A stretch of DNA of 64,000 bases, taken from the NCBI GenBank assembly GCA_031552145.1, contig JAVBMV010000004.1:124001-188000 (forward strand), written 5' to 3'. Source of the stretch: JAVBMV01 sp031552145 (GTDB lineage Bacteria > Myxococcota > Myxococcia > Myxococcales > UBA5297). This document shows positions 32,113 through 40,680 of this stretch, piece by piece (the first letter of the stretch is position 1; every line of letters starts with the position of its first letter). A program made the position numbers and the translations under genes. Under the pieces are notes generated by a model. That model was not told the DNA's origin, did no database searches, and saw nothing but the letters and a program-made list of their open reading frames with translations.

Positions 32113-33165
32113 ATGCCTCTCTCCTCGATCGCCCTGCAAGACCGCTTCCGCGCCACCCTCCTCGGGTGCGCGGTCGGCGACGCCCTGGGCTTCCCCTTCG
32201 AGGGGGCGGCGCCCGAGGTGATCGCCCGCGTGCCGGGGCTCTGCGAAGAGTTCGCCCTCAGGCCGCGCGGCCACTTCCGCAAGGGTCAGTACACGGACGA
32301 CACGCAGATGACGCTCGCGCTGGCCGAAGCGATCGTCGCCTGCGCCGGCAAGGTGGATGGCCGAGTGATCGCCCAACGCTTCGCCGCGCTCTGGTCGGGC
32401 GGACTCATCATCGGCCCCGGGCGCGCCTGCTCGGAAGCAGTTCGGCGCCTCATCGACGGCTCTCCCTGGAACACCTCCGGCGCCGAGGTGGGGCGCTCGG
32501 GAAATGGCGCGGCCATGCGCGCTTCGCCCATCGGCCTCATCTGCTTCGACGAGCCACAGCGGCTGGTGCGGGAGTCGGAGCTCCAGGGCGTCATCACCCA
32601 CAAAGATCCTCTCGCCCGCGCCGGCGCGGTCGCCGTGGCGATGGCCGTGGCGCTCAACCTCGTGCCCGGCTCCGAGGCGCCCTCTCATGAGGCGTGGTGC
32701 GCGCGCATCGCGCAGGCCGTCGGCCACATCGATGGCGCCTTCGCCTCCGAGATCGAACGGTTGCCGCAGCTCTTGCGCTTCGACGCGCTGGCGGCCTCGC
32801 GCATCATCGCGCGCGTCGGCAGCGCACCGCTCGGACCGCGCGACTGGCCAGGCATCAGTCCCTTCGTGATGCCGTCGGTGCTCATGGCGCTCTTCGCGGT
32901 GATGAGGTGTGACGACGACTTCCGTAAATGTATGGAGATCGCGCTCAAGGCGGGCGGCGACACCGACACTGTCGCCGCGATGGCCGGGGCCATCCTGGGC
33001 GCCAAGGTGGGGTGCATGGGCGTCCCGGCGAGGCTGCGGCGCGGCGTGCGCGACTCCGAAAAGATCTCTGCGCTGGCCGATCAGCTCTGCGCCGTCAAGC
33101 TGGCGCAGCAACTGGCGCCAGCCATGGTCCGAGCCTCCCCCACCTCCACCAACGTGCTCTCTTAG
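32113..33165 (+). CDS. ADP-ribosylglycohydrolase (DraG/ARH family)
   Basis: A 350-residue enzyme that removes ADP-ribose from modified proteins or nucleic acids. The fold begins with the family start GCAVGDALGFPFEG. The metal-binding motifs are YTDDTQM (residues of about 61-67) and GGDTDTVAAMAGAILGA near the C-terminus. No matching ADP-ribosyltransferase is visible in the window. The gene converges with rlmN; their stops overlap by 4 bp (33162-33165). It probably reverses a regulatory modification. Confidence 0.87.
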   Translation: MPLSSIALQDRFRATLLGCAVGDALGFPFEGAAPEVIARVPGLCEEFALRPRGHFRKGQYTDDTQMTLALAEAIVACAGKVDGRVIAQRFAALWSGGLIIGPGRACSEAVRRLIDGSPWNTSGAEVGRSGNGAAMRASPIGLICFDEPQRLVRESELQGVITHKDPLARAGAVAVAMAVALNLVPGSEAPSHEAWCARIAQAVGHIDGAFASEIERLPQLLRFDALAASRIIARVGSAPLGPRDWPGISPFVMPSVLMALFAVMRCDDDFRKCMEIALKAGGDTDTVAAMAGAILGAKVGCMGVPARLRRGVRDSEKISALADQLCAVKLAQQLAPAMVRASPTSTNVLS

Positions 33166-34241
33166 CGGCTGCGCAGGGCGAGCTGCCCACAGGCAGCGTC
33201 CACCTCGGGCCCGCGCGGCAGGCGCAGCAGGCACCTGATGCCCGCGCCGTGGACAATCTGCCGGAAGCGCCTCATCCGCTCCTCCTCCGGAGGCAAGAGC
33301 GCGCACCCGTCGACACGGTTGTGCGGGATCAGGTTGACCCTGGCGCGCATCCCCTCGAGCAGCGCGCAGAGCCGCTCGGCATCCTCTTCCGAGTCATTCA
33401 CATCGCCGAAGAGCACATACTCGATGAAGGAGATGCGGTTGGGATCGCGCTGCTCCGCCTCGCGCAGCAGCGCGAGCAGCTCTGCGATGGGCCACTGCTC
33501 GGTCTGGGGCATCAGGCGCGCCCGCACCGCGTCGACCGTGCCGTTGAGCGAGAGCGCCAGGTTGGCACGGCAGCGTTCGAAGAAGCGGCGCATCCCGGGC
33601 AAGACCCCGGATGTCGAGACCGTGATGTGCCCCGCCGCCAGCTGCGGCGCGGGGCGCTGGGTCAAGAGCTCCACGGCGAGCAGCACCTCGTCGAGGTTAT
33701 CCATGGGTTCGCCCATTCCCATGAAGACCACGTTCCGCAGGGGTGCCTCGGGCGGCGCGAGCTCGCGCGCCAAGAGCCACTGCGCCATCAGCTCGTCTGC
33801 CGTCAGCTGCCGCCTGAAGCCCAGGCGCGCCGTCGCGCAGAAGGCGCAGCGGCGCGTGCAACCGCTCTGGCTCGAGATGCAGACCGTGCTGCGCCCTCGG
33901 CCGGGAATGAGGACGGTCTCGATGGGGGCGCCATCTTGGAGCTCCAACGAGAGCCGCACCGTCCCGTCGCTCCCCCTGGCCGCGGCGAGCGTCCGGGGCA
34001 AGGAGTAGGAGAGCGCCCCCCGCACTTCCCGCCAGCGGCGCCCGGAGAGCCCCTCGATCTTCTCCGGCAGCGCGCGGGGCGCGCGGGGCGACTCGTAGAA
34101 GTGGCGCGCCAGCGCACGGGCCCTGGCCGGCCCTTCGAGGAGCCGCGCCAGCTCCTCCTGGCGCAGCGCCAAGAGCCGCAATGACCCCGCCCCCTCTCCT
34201 CTTTCCTTCTCCGCGCCATCCATCGGCCGATGGTCTACCAC
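33162..34241 (-). CDS. rlmN: Dual-specificity RNA (adenine-C2) methyltransferase RlmN
   Basis: A 359-residue radical-SAM enzyme methylating C2 of A2503 in 23S rRNA (and A37 of some tRNAs). The cluster motif CTRRCAFC binds [4Fe-4S]. The upstream VCISSQSGC region and the C-terminal RGPEVDAACGQL carry the methyl-carrier and resolving cysteines. FMGMGEPMDN and the SxSG..P motif (TVSTSGVLPGM) are intact. The GTG at 34241 follows GGGGGAGG; the internal ATG at 34223 has no ribosome site. The adjacent gene is the divergent KGG hydrophilin. Confidence 0.93.
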   Translation of the reverse strand: MVDHRPMDGAEKERGEGAGSLRLLALRQEELARLLEGPARARALARHFYESPRAPRALPEKIEGLSGRRWREVRGALSYSLPRTLAAARGSDGTVRLSLELQDGAPIETVLIPGRGRSTVCISSQSGCTRRCAFCATARLGFRRQLTADELMAQWLLARELAPPEAPLRNVVFMGMGEPMDNLDEVLLAVELLTQRPAPQLAAGHITVSTSGVLPGMRRFFERCRANLALSLNGTVDAVRARLMPQTEQWPIAELLALLREAEQRDPNRISFIEYVLFGDVNDSEEDAERLCALLEGMRARVNLIPHNRVDGCALLPPEEERMRRFRQIVHGAGIRCLLRLPRGPEVDAACGQLALRSR

Positions 34242-34339
34242 AGCGCCTCCCCCTTGCGGGCTCCTCTCCCAGTTGTGAGCTTCGTCGAGAGGCGCCTGCT
34301 CAGCGCGCCCAGGCCATCGAGGAGGCAGGAGGAAGAGAG

Positions 34340-34522
34340 ATGCCCGAGAGAGAGAGAGAACGGGAATCGCGAGGGGCCATGACCGTCAAGGAGGCGGGCC
34401 ACCGAGGCGGCGAGGTACGCAAGGGACAGCTTGGCTCCGCGGGCTACTCGGAGCTAGGCCACAAAGGCGGCATGCGCGTGAAGCAGCTGATCCAGGAGGG
34501 GCGCGAGGCTGAAAAGAAATAG
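34340..34522 (+). CDS. KGG / LEA-type small stress protein (60 aa)
   Basis: A very short, hydrophilic, Glu/Lys/Gly-rich protein with two copies of a GHxGG motif: AGHRGGEVRKGQLGSAGYSELGHKGG. This resembles bacterial KGG-domain (YciG/Em-like, LEA group 1) proteins, which are intrinsically disordered hydrophilins induced by stress or in resting cells. The ATG at 34340 has AGGAGG 7 bp upstream. It is divergent from rlmN. Function (protection during drying, sporulation or osmotic stress) is inferred from the family. Confidence 0.7.
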   Translation: MPERERERESRGAMTVKEAGHRGGEVRKGQLGSAGYSELGHKGGMRVKQLIQEGREAEKK

Positions 34523-34542
34523 TCAAAAAGTACAATAGTCAA
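34518..34542. repeat. 9-bp direct repeat, AT-rich tract
   Basis: AATAGTCAA occurs at 34518-34526 and again at 34534-34542, a 16-bp period, in an AT-rich patch covering the KGG gene stop. The gap to the response regulator (34523-34757) otherwise holds no gene or hairpin that I can support. Confidence 0.5.
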
Positions 34543-34757
34543 GAACAAACGCCATCGGCCCCTCGAGTCGCGAACCGCCCAACCTATGGAAAGGTATGGC
34601 ATTGCCTGCACACCCGAAAGCCTGTAGGTCTATCGGGACGGTGCTGACAACGCTGCATGTAGTCGCATCGCCACAAATTTCGCATTTACTGCCACCTACC
34701 CACCCCGCGCTCCACAGCCAAGGCGAGCGGCGATGGGAAGCACCGAGTCGGAAATCG

Positions 34758-35408
34758 ATGGAGAAGAGCCCAAGCATCAAAAAAACCGTCACGCCCACAA
34801 ATCTGGCAGCCTTTGGAAGGGCTCGCATCCTGGTCGTCGATGACGACCCCGACATGTGCGAGTTCCTGGTGACCCTCATGACGCGCAACGGCTTCGACGC
34901 CGAGGGGCTCACCGATTCGACCAAGGCGATCGGCGCGCTTCAGGACGGGGCCTTCCACCTGCTGATCCTCGACATGCTCATGGAGGGCATGAGCGGCACC
35001 GAGCTGCTGGAGCAGATCCGCAAGATGGACCGCGACCTCTCGGTCATCGTGGTGACGGGTTACCCCAGCATCGAGAACGTCATCACCTCACTGAAGCACC
35101 AAGCGGCGGACTACGTCCGCAAACCAGTAGAGCCCGAGGCGCTCCTCGAGTCGGTCAAGCGCGCGCTCGCGCGCAAAGGGCTCGCCATCAATCAGGATAC
35201 CGAGCTCCAACTAGAGATCGGACAGGTGCTCCGCGATGCCCGCAAGTCGAAGATGCTCACCCTGAAGCAGCTCGCCCGCCGGTCGGGGGTCTCGGTCTCG
35301 CAGATCTCCCAAATCGAGCGCGGCGTCGTCTCCGCCTCCATTGCCTCTCTCTCCCGTCTCTCTGGCGCCCTGGAGATCGAGCTGGCCGAACTCTTTATCC
35401 GACGCTAA
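34758..35408 (+). CDS. Response regulator, REC domain fused to XRE helix-turn-helix
   Basis: A 216-residue protein. The receiver domain (residues of about 22-140) has the acidic pocket VVDDDPDM, the phospho-acceptor Asp in LLILDMLMEG, the switch threonine in VIVVTGY and the lysine in YVRKPVEP. After a linker, the C-terminal part (about 155-216) is a lambda-repressor-like HTH: LRDARKSKMLTLKQLARRSGVSVSQISQIERG. This combination is unusual; most response regulators use OmpR, NarL or Fis-type output. It is likely a DNA-binding regulator driven by a hybrid or orphan histidine kinase not in this window. Confidence 0.85.
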   Translation: MEKSPSIKKTVTPTNLAAFGRARILVVDDDPDMCEFLVTLMTRNGFDAEGLTDSTKAIGALQDGAFHLLILDMLMEGMSGTELLEQIRKMDRDLSVIVVTGYPSIENVITSLKHQAADYVRKPVEPEALLESVKRALARKGLAINQDTELQLEIGQVLRDARKSKMLTLKQLARRSGVSVSQISQIERGVVSASIASLSRLSGALEIELAELFIRR

Positions 35409-35426
35409 CACCAAGTCGGCGCCGCT

Positions 35427-35657
35427 TCACTCCAGCACCGCCACCACCTCTCCTTCGGCGACAGGTTGGGCCTCGGCGCAGCGCAGCTCGGCCACCCTCC
35501 CCGCCACGGGGGCCTCGACCGGCAGCTCCATCTTCATCGACTCGAGGATCAAGAGCACCTCGCCGACCAAGACATTCTCGCCGACCCGCTTTTCGATCTT
35601 CCAGACAGTGCCTGTGATGTGTGCCGCGACCTCTGTCGCCATCTCGGTCTCCTTCAT
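35427..35657 (-). CDS. Biotinyl carrier (BCCP-like) domain protein, 76 aa
   Basis: The whole protein is one biotinyl domain with the biotin acceptor lysine in ESMKMELPVEAP. It lacks the Ala/Pro-rich linker and N-terminal part of AccB (usually about 150 residues), so it resembles the separate carriers found with acyl-CoA carboxylases. The start overlaps the accC stop by 4 bp (ATGA), so they are coexpressed. An internal ATG at 35642 is an alternative start. The transcarboxylase subunit is not in the window. Confidence 0.83.
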   Translation of the reverse strand: MKETEMATEVAAHITGTVWKIEKRVGENVLVGEVLLILESMKMELPVEAPVAGRVAELRCAEAQPVAEGEVVAVLE

Positions 35658-37033
35658 GTTCCGGCCGCCGCGGCCCGCTCATGGGCCAGCGACGTGAGGA
35701 ACCCGGTGTCCAACTCGCCGCGCCAAAAGCGCTCGCTCTCGAGGACCCGCGCGTGCAGCGCGAGGTTGCTCTTGATCCCCTCGATCCTGAAGTCGGCGAG
35801 CGCGCGCCTGGCCCGCCCGATGGCGTGCGCGCGGTCGCTGCCAAAGACGATTAGCTTGGCGATGAGCGGGTCGTAATAGGGGGTGACCCCATTGCCGCGC
35901 TCGTACCCTCCGTCGACTCGGATCCCCTCCCCCGTCGGTTCTTGGTACTCCTTCAAGAGGCCGGGAGAGGGAAGGAAGGTATCGGGATCTTCGGCGAGAA
36001 TGCGCAGCTCCAGCGCGTGGCCCATCGCCCGCACCTCCTCCTGCGTGATATCGAGCGCGCGCCCCTCGGCGATGCGCAACTGCCAGCCGATGAGCTCCAC
36101 GCCCGTAATCTGCTCGGAGATGGCGTGCTCTACCTGAAGGCGCGCGTTGAGCTCGATGAAATAGAGCTGCTCGCCGTCGATCAGGAACTCGACCGTGCCC
36201 GCATTGACGTAGCCAAAGGCATGGGCCGCGTCGAGCGCGGCGGCGTGGAGGCGCCGTTCGAGCGCGGCGCTGCCCGAGCGCGCGGAGGGCTCGCAGAAGA
36301 GCGGGCTACGCGCCTCTTCGAGCACCTTCTGATGGCGCCTCTGCAGCGAGCATTCGCGCTCGTAGAGGTGCAGCACATGTCCCGAGCCATCCGCTAGGAT
36401 CTGCACCTCGACATGGCGTGGGCGCTCGATCAACCGCTCGAGATAGACGCCTCCCCTGCCGAAGGCGGACTGGGCGCGGCGCGACGCCTCGCGAAAGGCA
36501 CCAGCGAGCGACGCGGCATTCTCCGCGCGGGCCATGCCGATCCCGCCCCCGCCGCCGACCGCCTTCACCAGGAGCGGGTAGCCCAGCCGCTCTCCCTCGG
36601 CGAGCGCGCTCCGCTCGTCCCGAACCTCGCCGCTGCCCGGCAACACCGGAATCCCCGCCGAGGCCGCGCGCGCGCGCGCGGCGGACTTATCCCCGATCCG
36701 CGCGAGGACCTCGGGAGGAGGTCCTACGAAGGCAAAGCCCGCCTTGGCCACGGCGGCGGCGAAGGAGGCGTTCTCCGAAAGGAAGCCATAGCCCGGATGG
36801 ATCGCGTCCACCCGGGCATGCGCCGCAATGTCGAGGATCGCCGCCGCGTCGAGGTAACTCTCCCGCGCGGGCGCGGGGCCCACCCGCCACGCCTCGTCCG
36901 CCTCGCGCACATAGGGTAGCGCCGCGTCGGCATCAGAGTAGATCACGGCGCTCTTCATGCCGTGGCGCCGAGCCACGCGCACGATTCGGCGCGCGATCTC
37001 GCCGCGGTTCGCGATGAGCAGTTTTCGGAACAC
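35654..37033 (-). CDS. accC: Biotin carboxylase (AccC-like)
   Basis: A 459-residue ATP-grasp enzyme that carboxylates biotin on a carrier, at the start of malonyl-CoA or another acyl-CoA carboxylation. It begins FRKLLIANRGEIA and has HPGYGFLSEN, the Gly-rich loop VKAVGGGGGIGM, ECSLQRRHQKV and the catalytic region ELNARLQVEHAISE. Classical AccC has EMNTRLQVEHPVTE, so the T-to-A and P-to-A changes are minor deviations in the active-site strand. The GTG at 37033 sits inside a stem-loop (37026-37079), the last gap before ftsZ. Confidence 0.9.
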   Translation of the reverse strand: MFRKLLIANRGEIARRIVRVARRHGMKSAVIYSDADAALPYVREADEAWRVGPAPARESYLDAAAILDIAAHARVDAIHPGYGFLSENASFAAAVAKAGFAFVGPPPEVLARIGDKSAARARAASAGIPVLPGSGEVRDERSALAEGERLGYPLLVKAVGGGGGIGMARAENAASLAGAFREASRRAQSAFGRGGVYLERLIERPRHVEVQILADGSGHVLHLYERECSLQRRHQKVLEEARSPLFCEPSARSGSAALERRLHAAALDAAHAFGYVNAGTVEFLIDGEQLYFIELNARLQVEHAISEQITGVELIGWQLRIAEGRALDITQEEVRAMGHALELRILAEDPDTFLPSPGLLKEYQEPTGEGIRVDGGYERGNGVTPYYDPLIAKLIVFGSDRAHAIGRARRALADFRIEGIKSNLALHARVLESERFWRGELDTGFLTSLAHERAAAAGT

Positions 37034-37079
37034 GGCACCTCGAGACGAGCAGAGAGGACTCGTCCCGAGGTCTGTTCCG
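37026..37079 (-). promoter_or_regulatory. Long inverted repeat over the accC start codon
   Basis: Outer arms CGGAACA (37026-37032) and TGTTCCG (37073-37079) flank a 12-bp inner stem (37038-37049 with 37059-37070, one mismatch) and a 9-nt loop. On the accC mRNA the inner 3' arm contains the GAGG ribosome site and the outer arm includes the start GTG (37031-37033). It would hide translation initiation when folded. Confidence 0.55.
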
Positions 37080-37102
37080 CCGAGGCCGAAGGGGCAAGGG
37101 AA

Positions 37103-37129
37103 CGCCCCGAACGGGCGGCCCTTCGGGCG
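37103..37129 (-). terminator. GC-rich hairpin immediately after the ftsZ stop
   Basis: On the plus strand CGCCCCGAA pairs with TTCGGGCG with one bulged base and a 10-nt loop. It begins at the base after the ftsZ stop (37130-37132) in transcription order. There is no T-tract, so it may be a processing or stabilising hairpin rather than a terminator. Confidence 0.35.
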
Positions 37130-38350
37130 CTAGTCCACCGAGCGCGACTGTCGGCGCAGAAAGGTGGGGATGTCCCTGTCGTCCCCATCCGAGGAAGCGC
37201 CGAGGCCAAAGTCGTCGCTCAGCGGCTCGAAGCCACCGGGCAACTCCTCCTCGCGCGCCGCCCCGCGCTCGCCCAGCGTCGTGAGTGACGCGGTGAGCGG
37301 CCGCGAGGCGCGCACCATCGAGAAGTGCTCCGCCTCCGAGAACGTGCCCTTGCGCACCGGCAGCGCGGGGGCGACGCCCCGACGCGCGGCCTCGCGCGGC
37401 TTGAAGCCCGTCGCGATGATGGTGATCTTCACCGCCGAGGCCTCCGGGTCTTCATCGACGAGCGAGCCGAAGATGATCTCCGCGTCGGGATCGGCCGCCT
37501 CCTGCACCAACGAGATCGCGTCGTTGATCTCGCGCAGCTTGATGTCGCGAGGCGCCGTTATGTTGATGAGCATACCCGTCGCGCCTTCGATGGTGGCGTC
37601 CTCGAGGAGGGGGCTGGAGATCGCCTCGCGCATTGCGATGAGCGCGCGATTCTCGCCGGTGCCGATGCCCGTGCCCATCAGCGCCAGCCCCTTGTCGGCC
37701 ATCACGGTGCGGGCGTCGGCGAAGTCGACGTTGATGTAACCGTTGTATTGGATCAGCTCGCTGATCCCCTGGACCGCGTTGAGCAGGACGTCGTTGGAGC
37801 GCATGAAGGCCTCGTCCGCCCGCATCTCCTCTCCGCAGTGCTCCAACAGCTTCTGGTTCGGCAGCATGATCAGGGTGTCGACCACCGGCCGCAGCTCCTC
37901 CAGGCCCGAGATGGCGTGCTTCATGCGCCTGTTGCCCTCGAAGGCAAAGGGCTTCGTCACCACGGCGACGGTCAGCGCGCCGGAGGACTTGGCGATCTCC
38001 GCCACGACGGGTGCGGCGCCGGTGCCGGTGCCGCCTCCCATTCCCGCGGTGATGAAGACCATATCCATGCCGGCGATCGCCTCGGCGATCGCCTCGCGGC
38101 TCTCCACCGCCGCTACCTTCCCAACCTCCGGGTTGGCGCCCGCGCCCAGGCCGCGCGTCGCCTCCGCGCCGATCTGGATTTTGCGCGGGGCGCGGTTGGC
38201 GGAGAGCGCCTGGCTGTCGGTGTTGCACGCGATGAAGTCGACCCGCTCGACGCCCGCGAGGATCATGGCGTTCACCGCGTTGCAGCCTCCACCTCCCACT
38301 CCGACGACACAGATCTTCGCTGCCTGCTTATTCTCTTTGAGCTCGTTCAT
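37130..38350 (-). CDS. ftsZ: Cell division protein FtsZ
   Basis: A 406-residue tubulin-like GTPase that forms the Z-ring. The signature GGGTGTGAAP is at residues 105-114, with the N-terminal GGGGCNAVN and the T7-loop NVDFADARTVM. The C-terminal linker (about residues 325-390) is disordered and ends in the conserved peptide DIPTFLRRQ, which binds FtsA and other partners. It is the last core gene of the dcw cluster, 98 bp from ftsA. That gap holds a CCCC-GAGA-GGGG hairpin (38401-38412). The PomXYZ proteins encoded in this window would control its placement. Confidence 0.97.
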   Translation of the reverse strand: MNELKENKQAAKICVVGVGGGGCNAVNAMILAGVERVDFIACNTDSQALSANRAPRKIQIGAEATRGLGAGANPEVGKVAAVESREAIAEAIAGMDMVFITAGMGGGTGTGAAPVVAEIAKSSGALTVAVVTKPFAFEGNRRMKHAISGLEELRPVVDTLIMLPNQKLLEHCGEEMRADEAFMRSNDVLLNAVQGISELIQYNGYINVDFADARTVMADKGLALMGTGIGTGENRALIAMREAISSPLLEDATIEGATGMLINITAPRDIKLREINDAISLVQEAADPDAEIIFGSLVDEDPEASAVKITIIATGFKPREAARRGVAPALPVRKGTFSEAEHFSMVRASRPLTASLTTLGERGAAREEELPGGFEPLSDDFGLGASSDGDDRDIPTFLRRQSRSVD

Positions 38351-38448
38351 TTGCTGCTCCTTCCATCAGGGGCCGTTCACCCTCTCGGGTCGACCTCTTC
38401 CCCTCTCGGGGAGGAAACTGCGTTGACACATAAAGGTGGACTTTCGAC

Positions 38449-39684
38449 CTAGAAGACCTCTCCCAGCCACTCCTTCATCCGCGTGAGGACCGATTTGTAG
38501 GAGTCCTTGTTTCTCACTCGGAAGTGCTTCGGCTTCTGGAGGTTCCGAGCGCCATAGAGCACCAGGCCCACGCCCGTCGCATACATCGGGCTCTTCACTA
38601 CGTCCGTGAGACCGCCGATGCCACGCGGGATTCCCAGGCGCACCGGCATGCCGAAGACATCCTCGGCCAGCTCGGGCATTCCCTGGAGCAGCGCGCTGCC
38701 GCCCGTGAGCACCACGCCCGAGGCGAGCCGATCCTCGAAGCCGCACCGCTGTATCTCGCGGTGGACCAACTGGAAGATCTCCTCGACCCTGGGCTCCAGG
38801 ATCTCGCAGAGCATCGAGCGCGCGATGCCCCTGGCCTGTCGGCCACCCACGCCTGGCACCTCCACCTGCTCGTCCTTTTCGACGAGCGCGCTGTGCGCGC
38901 AGCCGTGGCGCTGCTTGATGCGCTCCGCCTCCTGTGTCGGCGTGCGCAGGCCAATCGCGATGTCGTTGGTCAGATTGTGACCGCCGAGCGCGATGACCGC
39001 GGTGTGCGCGATGGCGCCTCCCGAGAAGATGGCCACGTCGGTGGTGCCGCCACCGATGTCGACCAGGCAGACCCCGAGCTCACGCTCCTCCTCCTGCAGC
39101 ACCGACTCGGCCGAGGCGAGCGGCTGCAGCACGATATCCGCCACGTTGAGACCCGTGCGATTGGCGCACTTGATGATGTTCTGCGCCGAGCTGACCGCGC
39201 CAGTGACGATGTGGACCTTGGCCTCCAGGCGCACACCCGCCATGCCCAGCGGCTCCTTGATGCCGCCCTGCTCGTCGATGATGTACTCCTGCGGCAGGAC
39301 GTGGATCACCTCGCGATCGAGCGGGATCGCCACAGCCTTCGCGGCGTCGATCACGCGCTGGATGTCGGCGTGGCTGACCTCGTTCTCCTTCACCGCGACG
39401 ATGCCCTGCGAGTTGAGCCCCTTGATGTGCCCCCCCGCGATGCCGGTGTAGACCGTGCCGATCTCACAACCGGCCATCCGCTCCGCCTCTTCGATCGCCT
39501 GCTGGATCGAGGCTACCGTCGCCTCGATGTTGACGACTACGCCCTTGCGGAGCCCCTTGGAGGGCGAGGTGCCGATCCCGACGATGTCGATCCCCTCCTC
39601 GCTCGCCTCGCCGACGATGGCGCAGATTTTGGTTGTCCCGATATCGAGGCCGACCACCACCTCGCTGCTCTTGTTTCGAGCCAT
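38449..39684 (-). CDS. ftsA: Cell division protein FtsA
   Basis: A 411-residue actin-like protein that tethers FtsZ to the membrane. It begins VVVGLDIGTTKICAIVGE and contains NSQGIVAVKENEVSHADI (1C subdomain region), the phosphate-2 motif LGVCLVDIGGGTTDVAIF, the adenosine-binding GVVLTGGSALLQGMPELA and the C-terminal amphipathic anchor (SVLTRMKEWLGEVF). The ATG at 39684 has AGAGGA upstream; longer open-frame starts precede the expected N-terminus and run into the upstream gap. Confidence 0.96.
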   Translation of the reverse strand: MARNKSSEVVVGLDIGTTKICAIVGEASEEGIDIVGIGTSPSKGLRKGVVVNIEATVASIQQAIEEAERMAGCEIGTVYTGIAGGHIKGLNSQGIVAVKENEVSHADIQRVIDAAKAVAIPLDREVIHVLPQEYIIDEQGGIKEPLGMAGVRLEAKVHIVTGAVSSAQNIIKCANRTGLNVADIVLQPLASAESVLQEEERELGVCLVDIGGGTTDVAIFSGGAIAHTAVIALGGHNLTNDIAIGLRTPTQEAERIKQRHGCAHSALVEKDEQVEVPGVGGRQARGIARSMLCEILEPRVEEIFQLVHREIQRCGFEDRLASGVVLTGGSALLQGMPELAEDVFGMPVRLGIPRGIGGLTDVVKSPMYATGVGLVLYGARNLQKPKHFRVRNKDSYKSVLTRMKEWLGEVF

Positions 39685-39829
39685 CCCTAATTCCTCTTCT
39701 CTCTTCCAACTACCGTACTGGTCCACTCCGCAGCGCGCGTCCCTGCCAGACCCCGCGCGCCCTCGCCGTAACCGAGACACTGTTGTCCCCGAGGCTCTCG
39801 CCCGGGCGACGGCGTGAAACCGAAAACCG

Positions 39830-40672
39830 CTAAGGCGGCGCGTCCCTCTGCGCCGTCTGTACTGCCACTCTGCCGGGCGTGCTGCCCCGCGACTCCAGGC
39901 GAACGATCTCTGCCCGCTCGCCACGCCTATCGAGCTCGGCCAAGATGGCGCCGAGCTTCGTGAACTTCGCCTCGTACTCTCCGCGCCCCAGCTTCACCGC
40001 CAGCGCGCCCGAGCCCAAAAAGAGGGTGACCCCGTCCTCCCGATCCACATCAATTTGCGAGAGCGCCGCGCGGCGCTCCAGCCCGCTCTGACGAAAGGCC
40101 TCGCTGGCGCGAAGCGCCTCTCTGAAGAGCGCTTCGTACTCCTCCACGTTCTCGCCGAAAGCCTCGCGCGGAGGTCCACCGATGATCGGGAAGTCGACCT
40201 GCTCGCCCGGCGCAACCTTCTTGAAGGGATGGCCGTCGACGTCCAAGTAGTAGAGCCCTCCGAGCTCCACCAGCGCCACGGGCTCGTTCTCGAAGACCTG
40301 AATGGCGAGCTTGCGCGGCAGCTCGCGCTCCACCGTCACGTCCCTCACCCACGGGTGCTGCCGCATGAGCGCCACCACGGCCTCGAGCTCCACCTCGAAG
40401 ATGTTGTCGCCCTTGCGTAGCTCGCTCATGGAGAGCAGCTCCGCCTCTCGCGCGCGCGCGAGCCCTTCGAAGGCAAACTCCTCCATGGCGAAGGTAGGGC
40501 TTGTGAGAAACCACTTGCGGATCTGCAGCACGCCGTTGAGCGCGCCGACCACCACCGTCGCCAGAATCGCGAAGACGAGGAGCAGGGTTCCCGCCTTGCG
40601 CACGAGCCGCGCCGTGTTGGCGCGGCTGGCCGCCCTATCCGACTGGCGAATGTTTTTTCGTCCTCGCGTCAT
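39830..40672 (-). CDS. ftsQ: Cell division protein FtsQ (POTRA domain)
   Basis: A 280-residue bitopic protein. A short basic cytoplasmic N-tail is followed by one membrane helix (TLLLVFAILATVVVGALNGVL, about residues 29-49), then a POTRA domain (TFAMEEFAFEGLARAREAELL...WVRDVTVERELPRKLAIQVFENEPVAL) and the beta domain. It joins the divisome, linking FtsK and FtsA to FtsL/FtsB/FtsWI. A 145-bp gap to ftsA contains no gene. The gene begins 8 bp after ddl. Confidence 0.9.
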   Translation of the reverse strand: MTRGRKNIRQSDRAASRANTARLVRKAGTLLLVFAILATVVVGALNGVLQIRKWFLTSPTFAMEEFAFEGLARAREAELLSMSELRKGDNIFEVELEAVVALMRQHPWVRDVTVERELPRKLAIQVFENEPVALVELGGLYYLDVDGHPFKKVAPGEQVDFPIIGGPPREAFGENVEEYEALFREALRASEAFRQSGLERRAALSQIDVDREDGVTLFLGSGALAVKLGRGEYEAKFTKLGAILAELDRRGERAEIVRLESRGSTPGRVAVQTAQRDAPP

Positions 40673-40680
40673 CGGTTTGG

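Noticed and set aside
34594..34611. A sigma-54-like element TGGCATTGCCTGCA before the response regulator
   Set aside because: The GG and GC are 10 bp apart instead of 12, so it does not fit the -24/-12 spacing.
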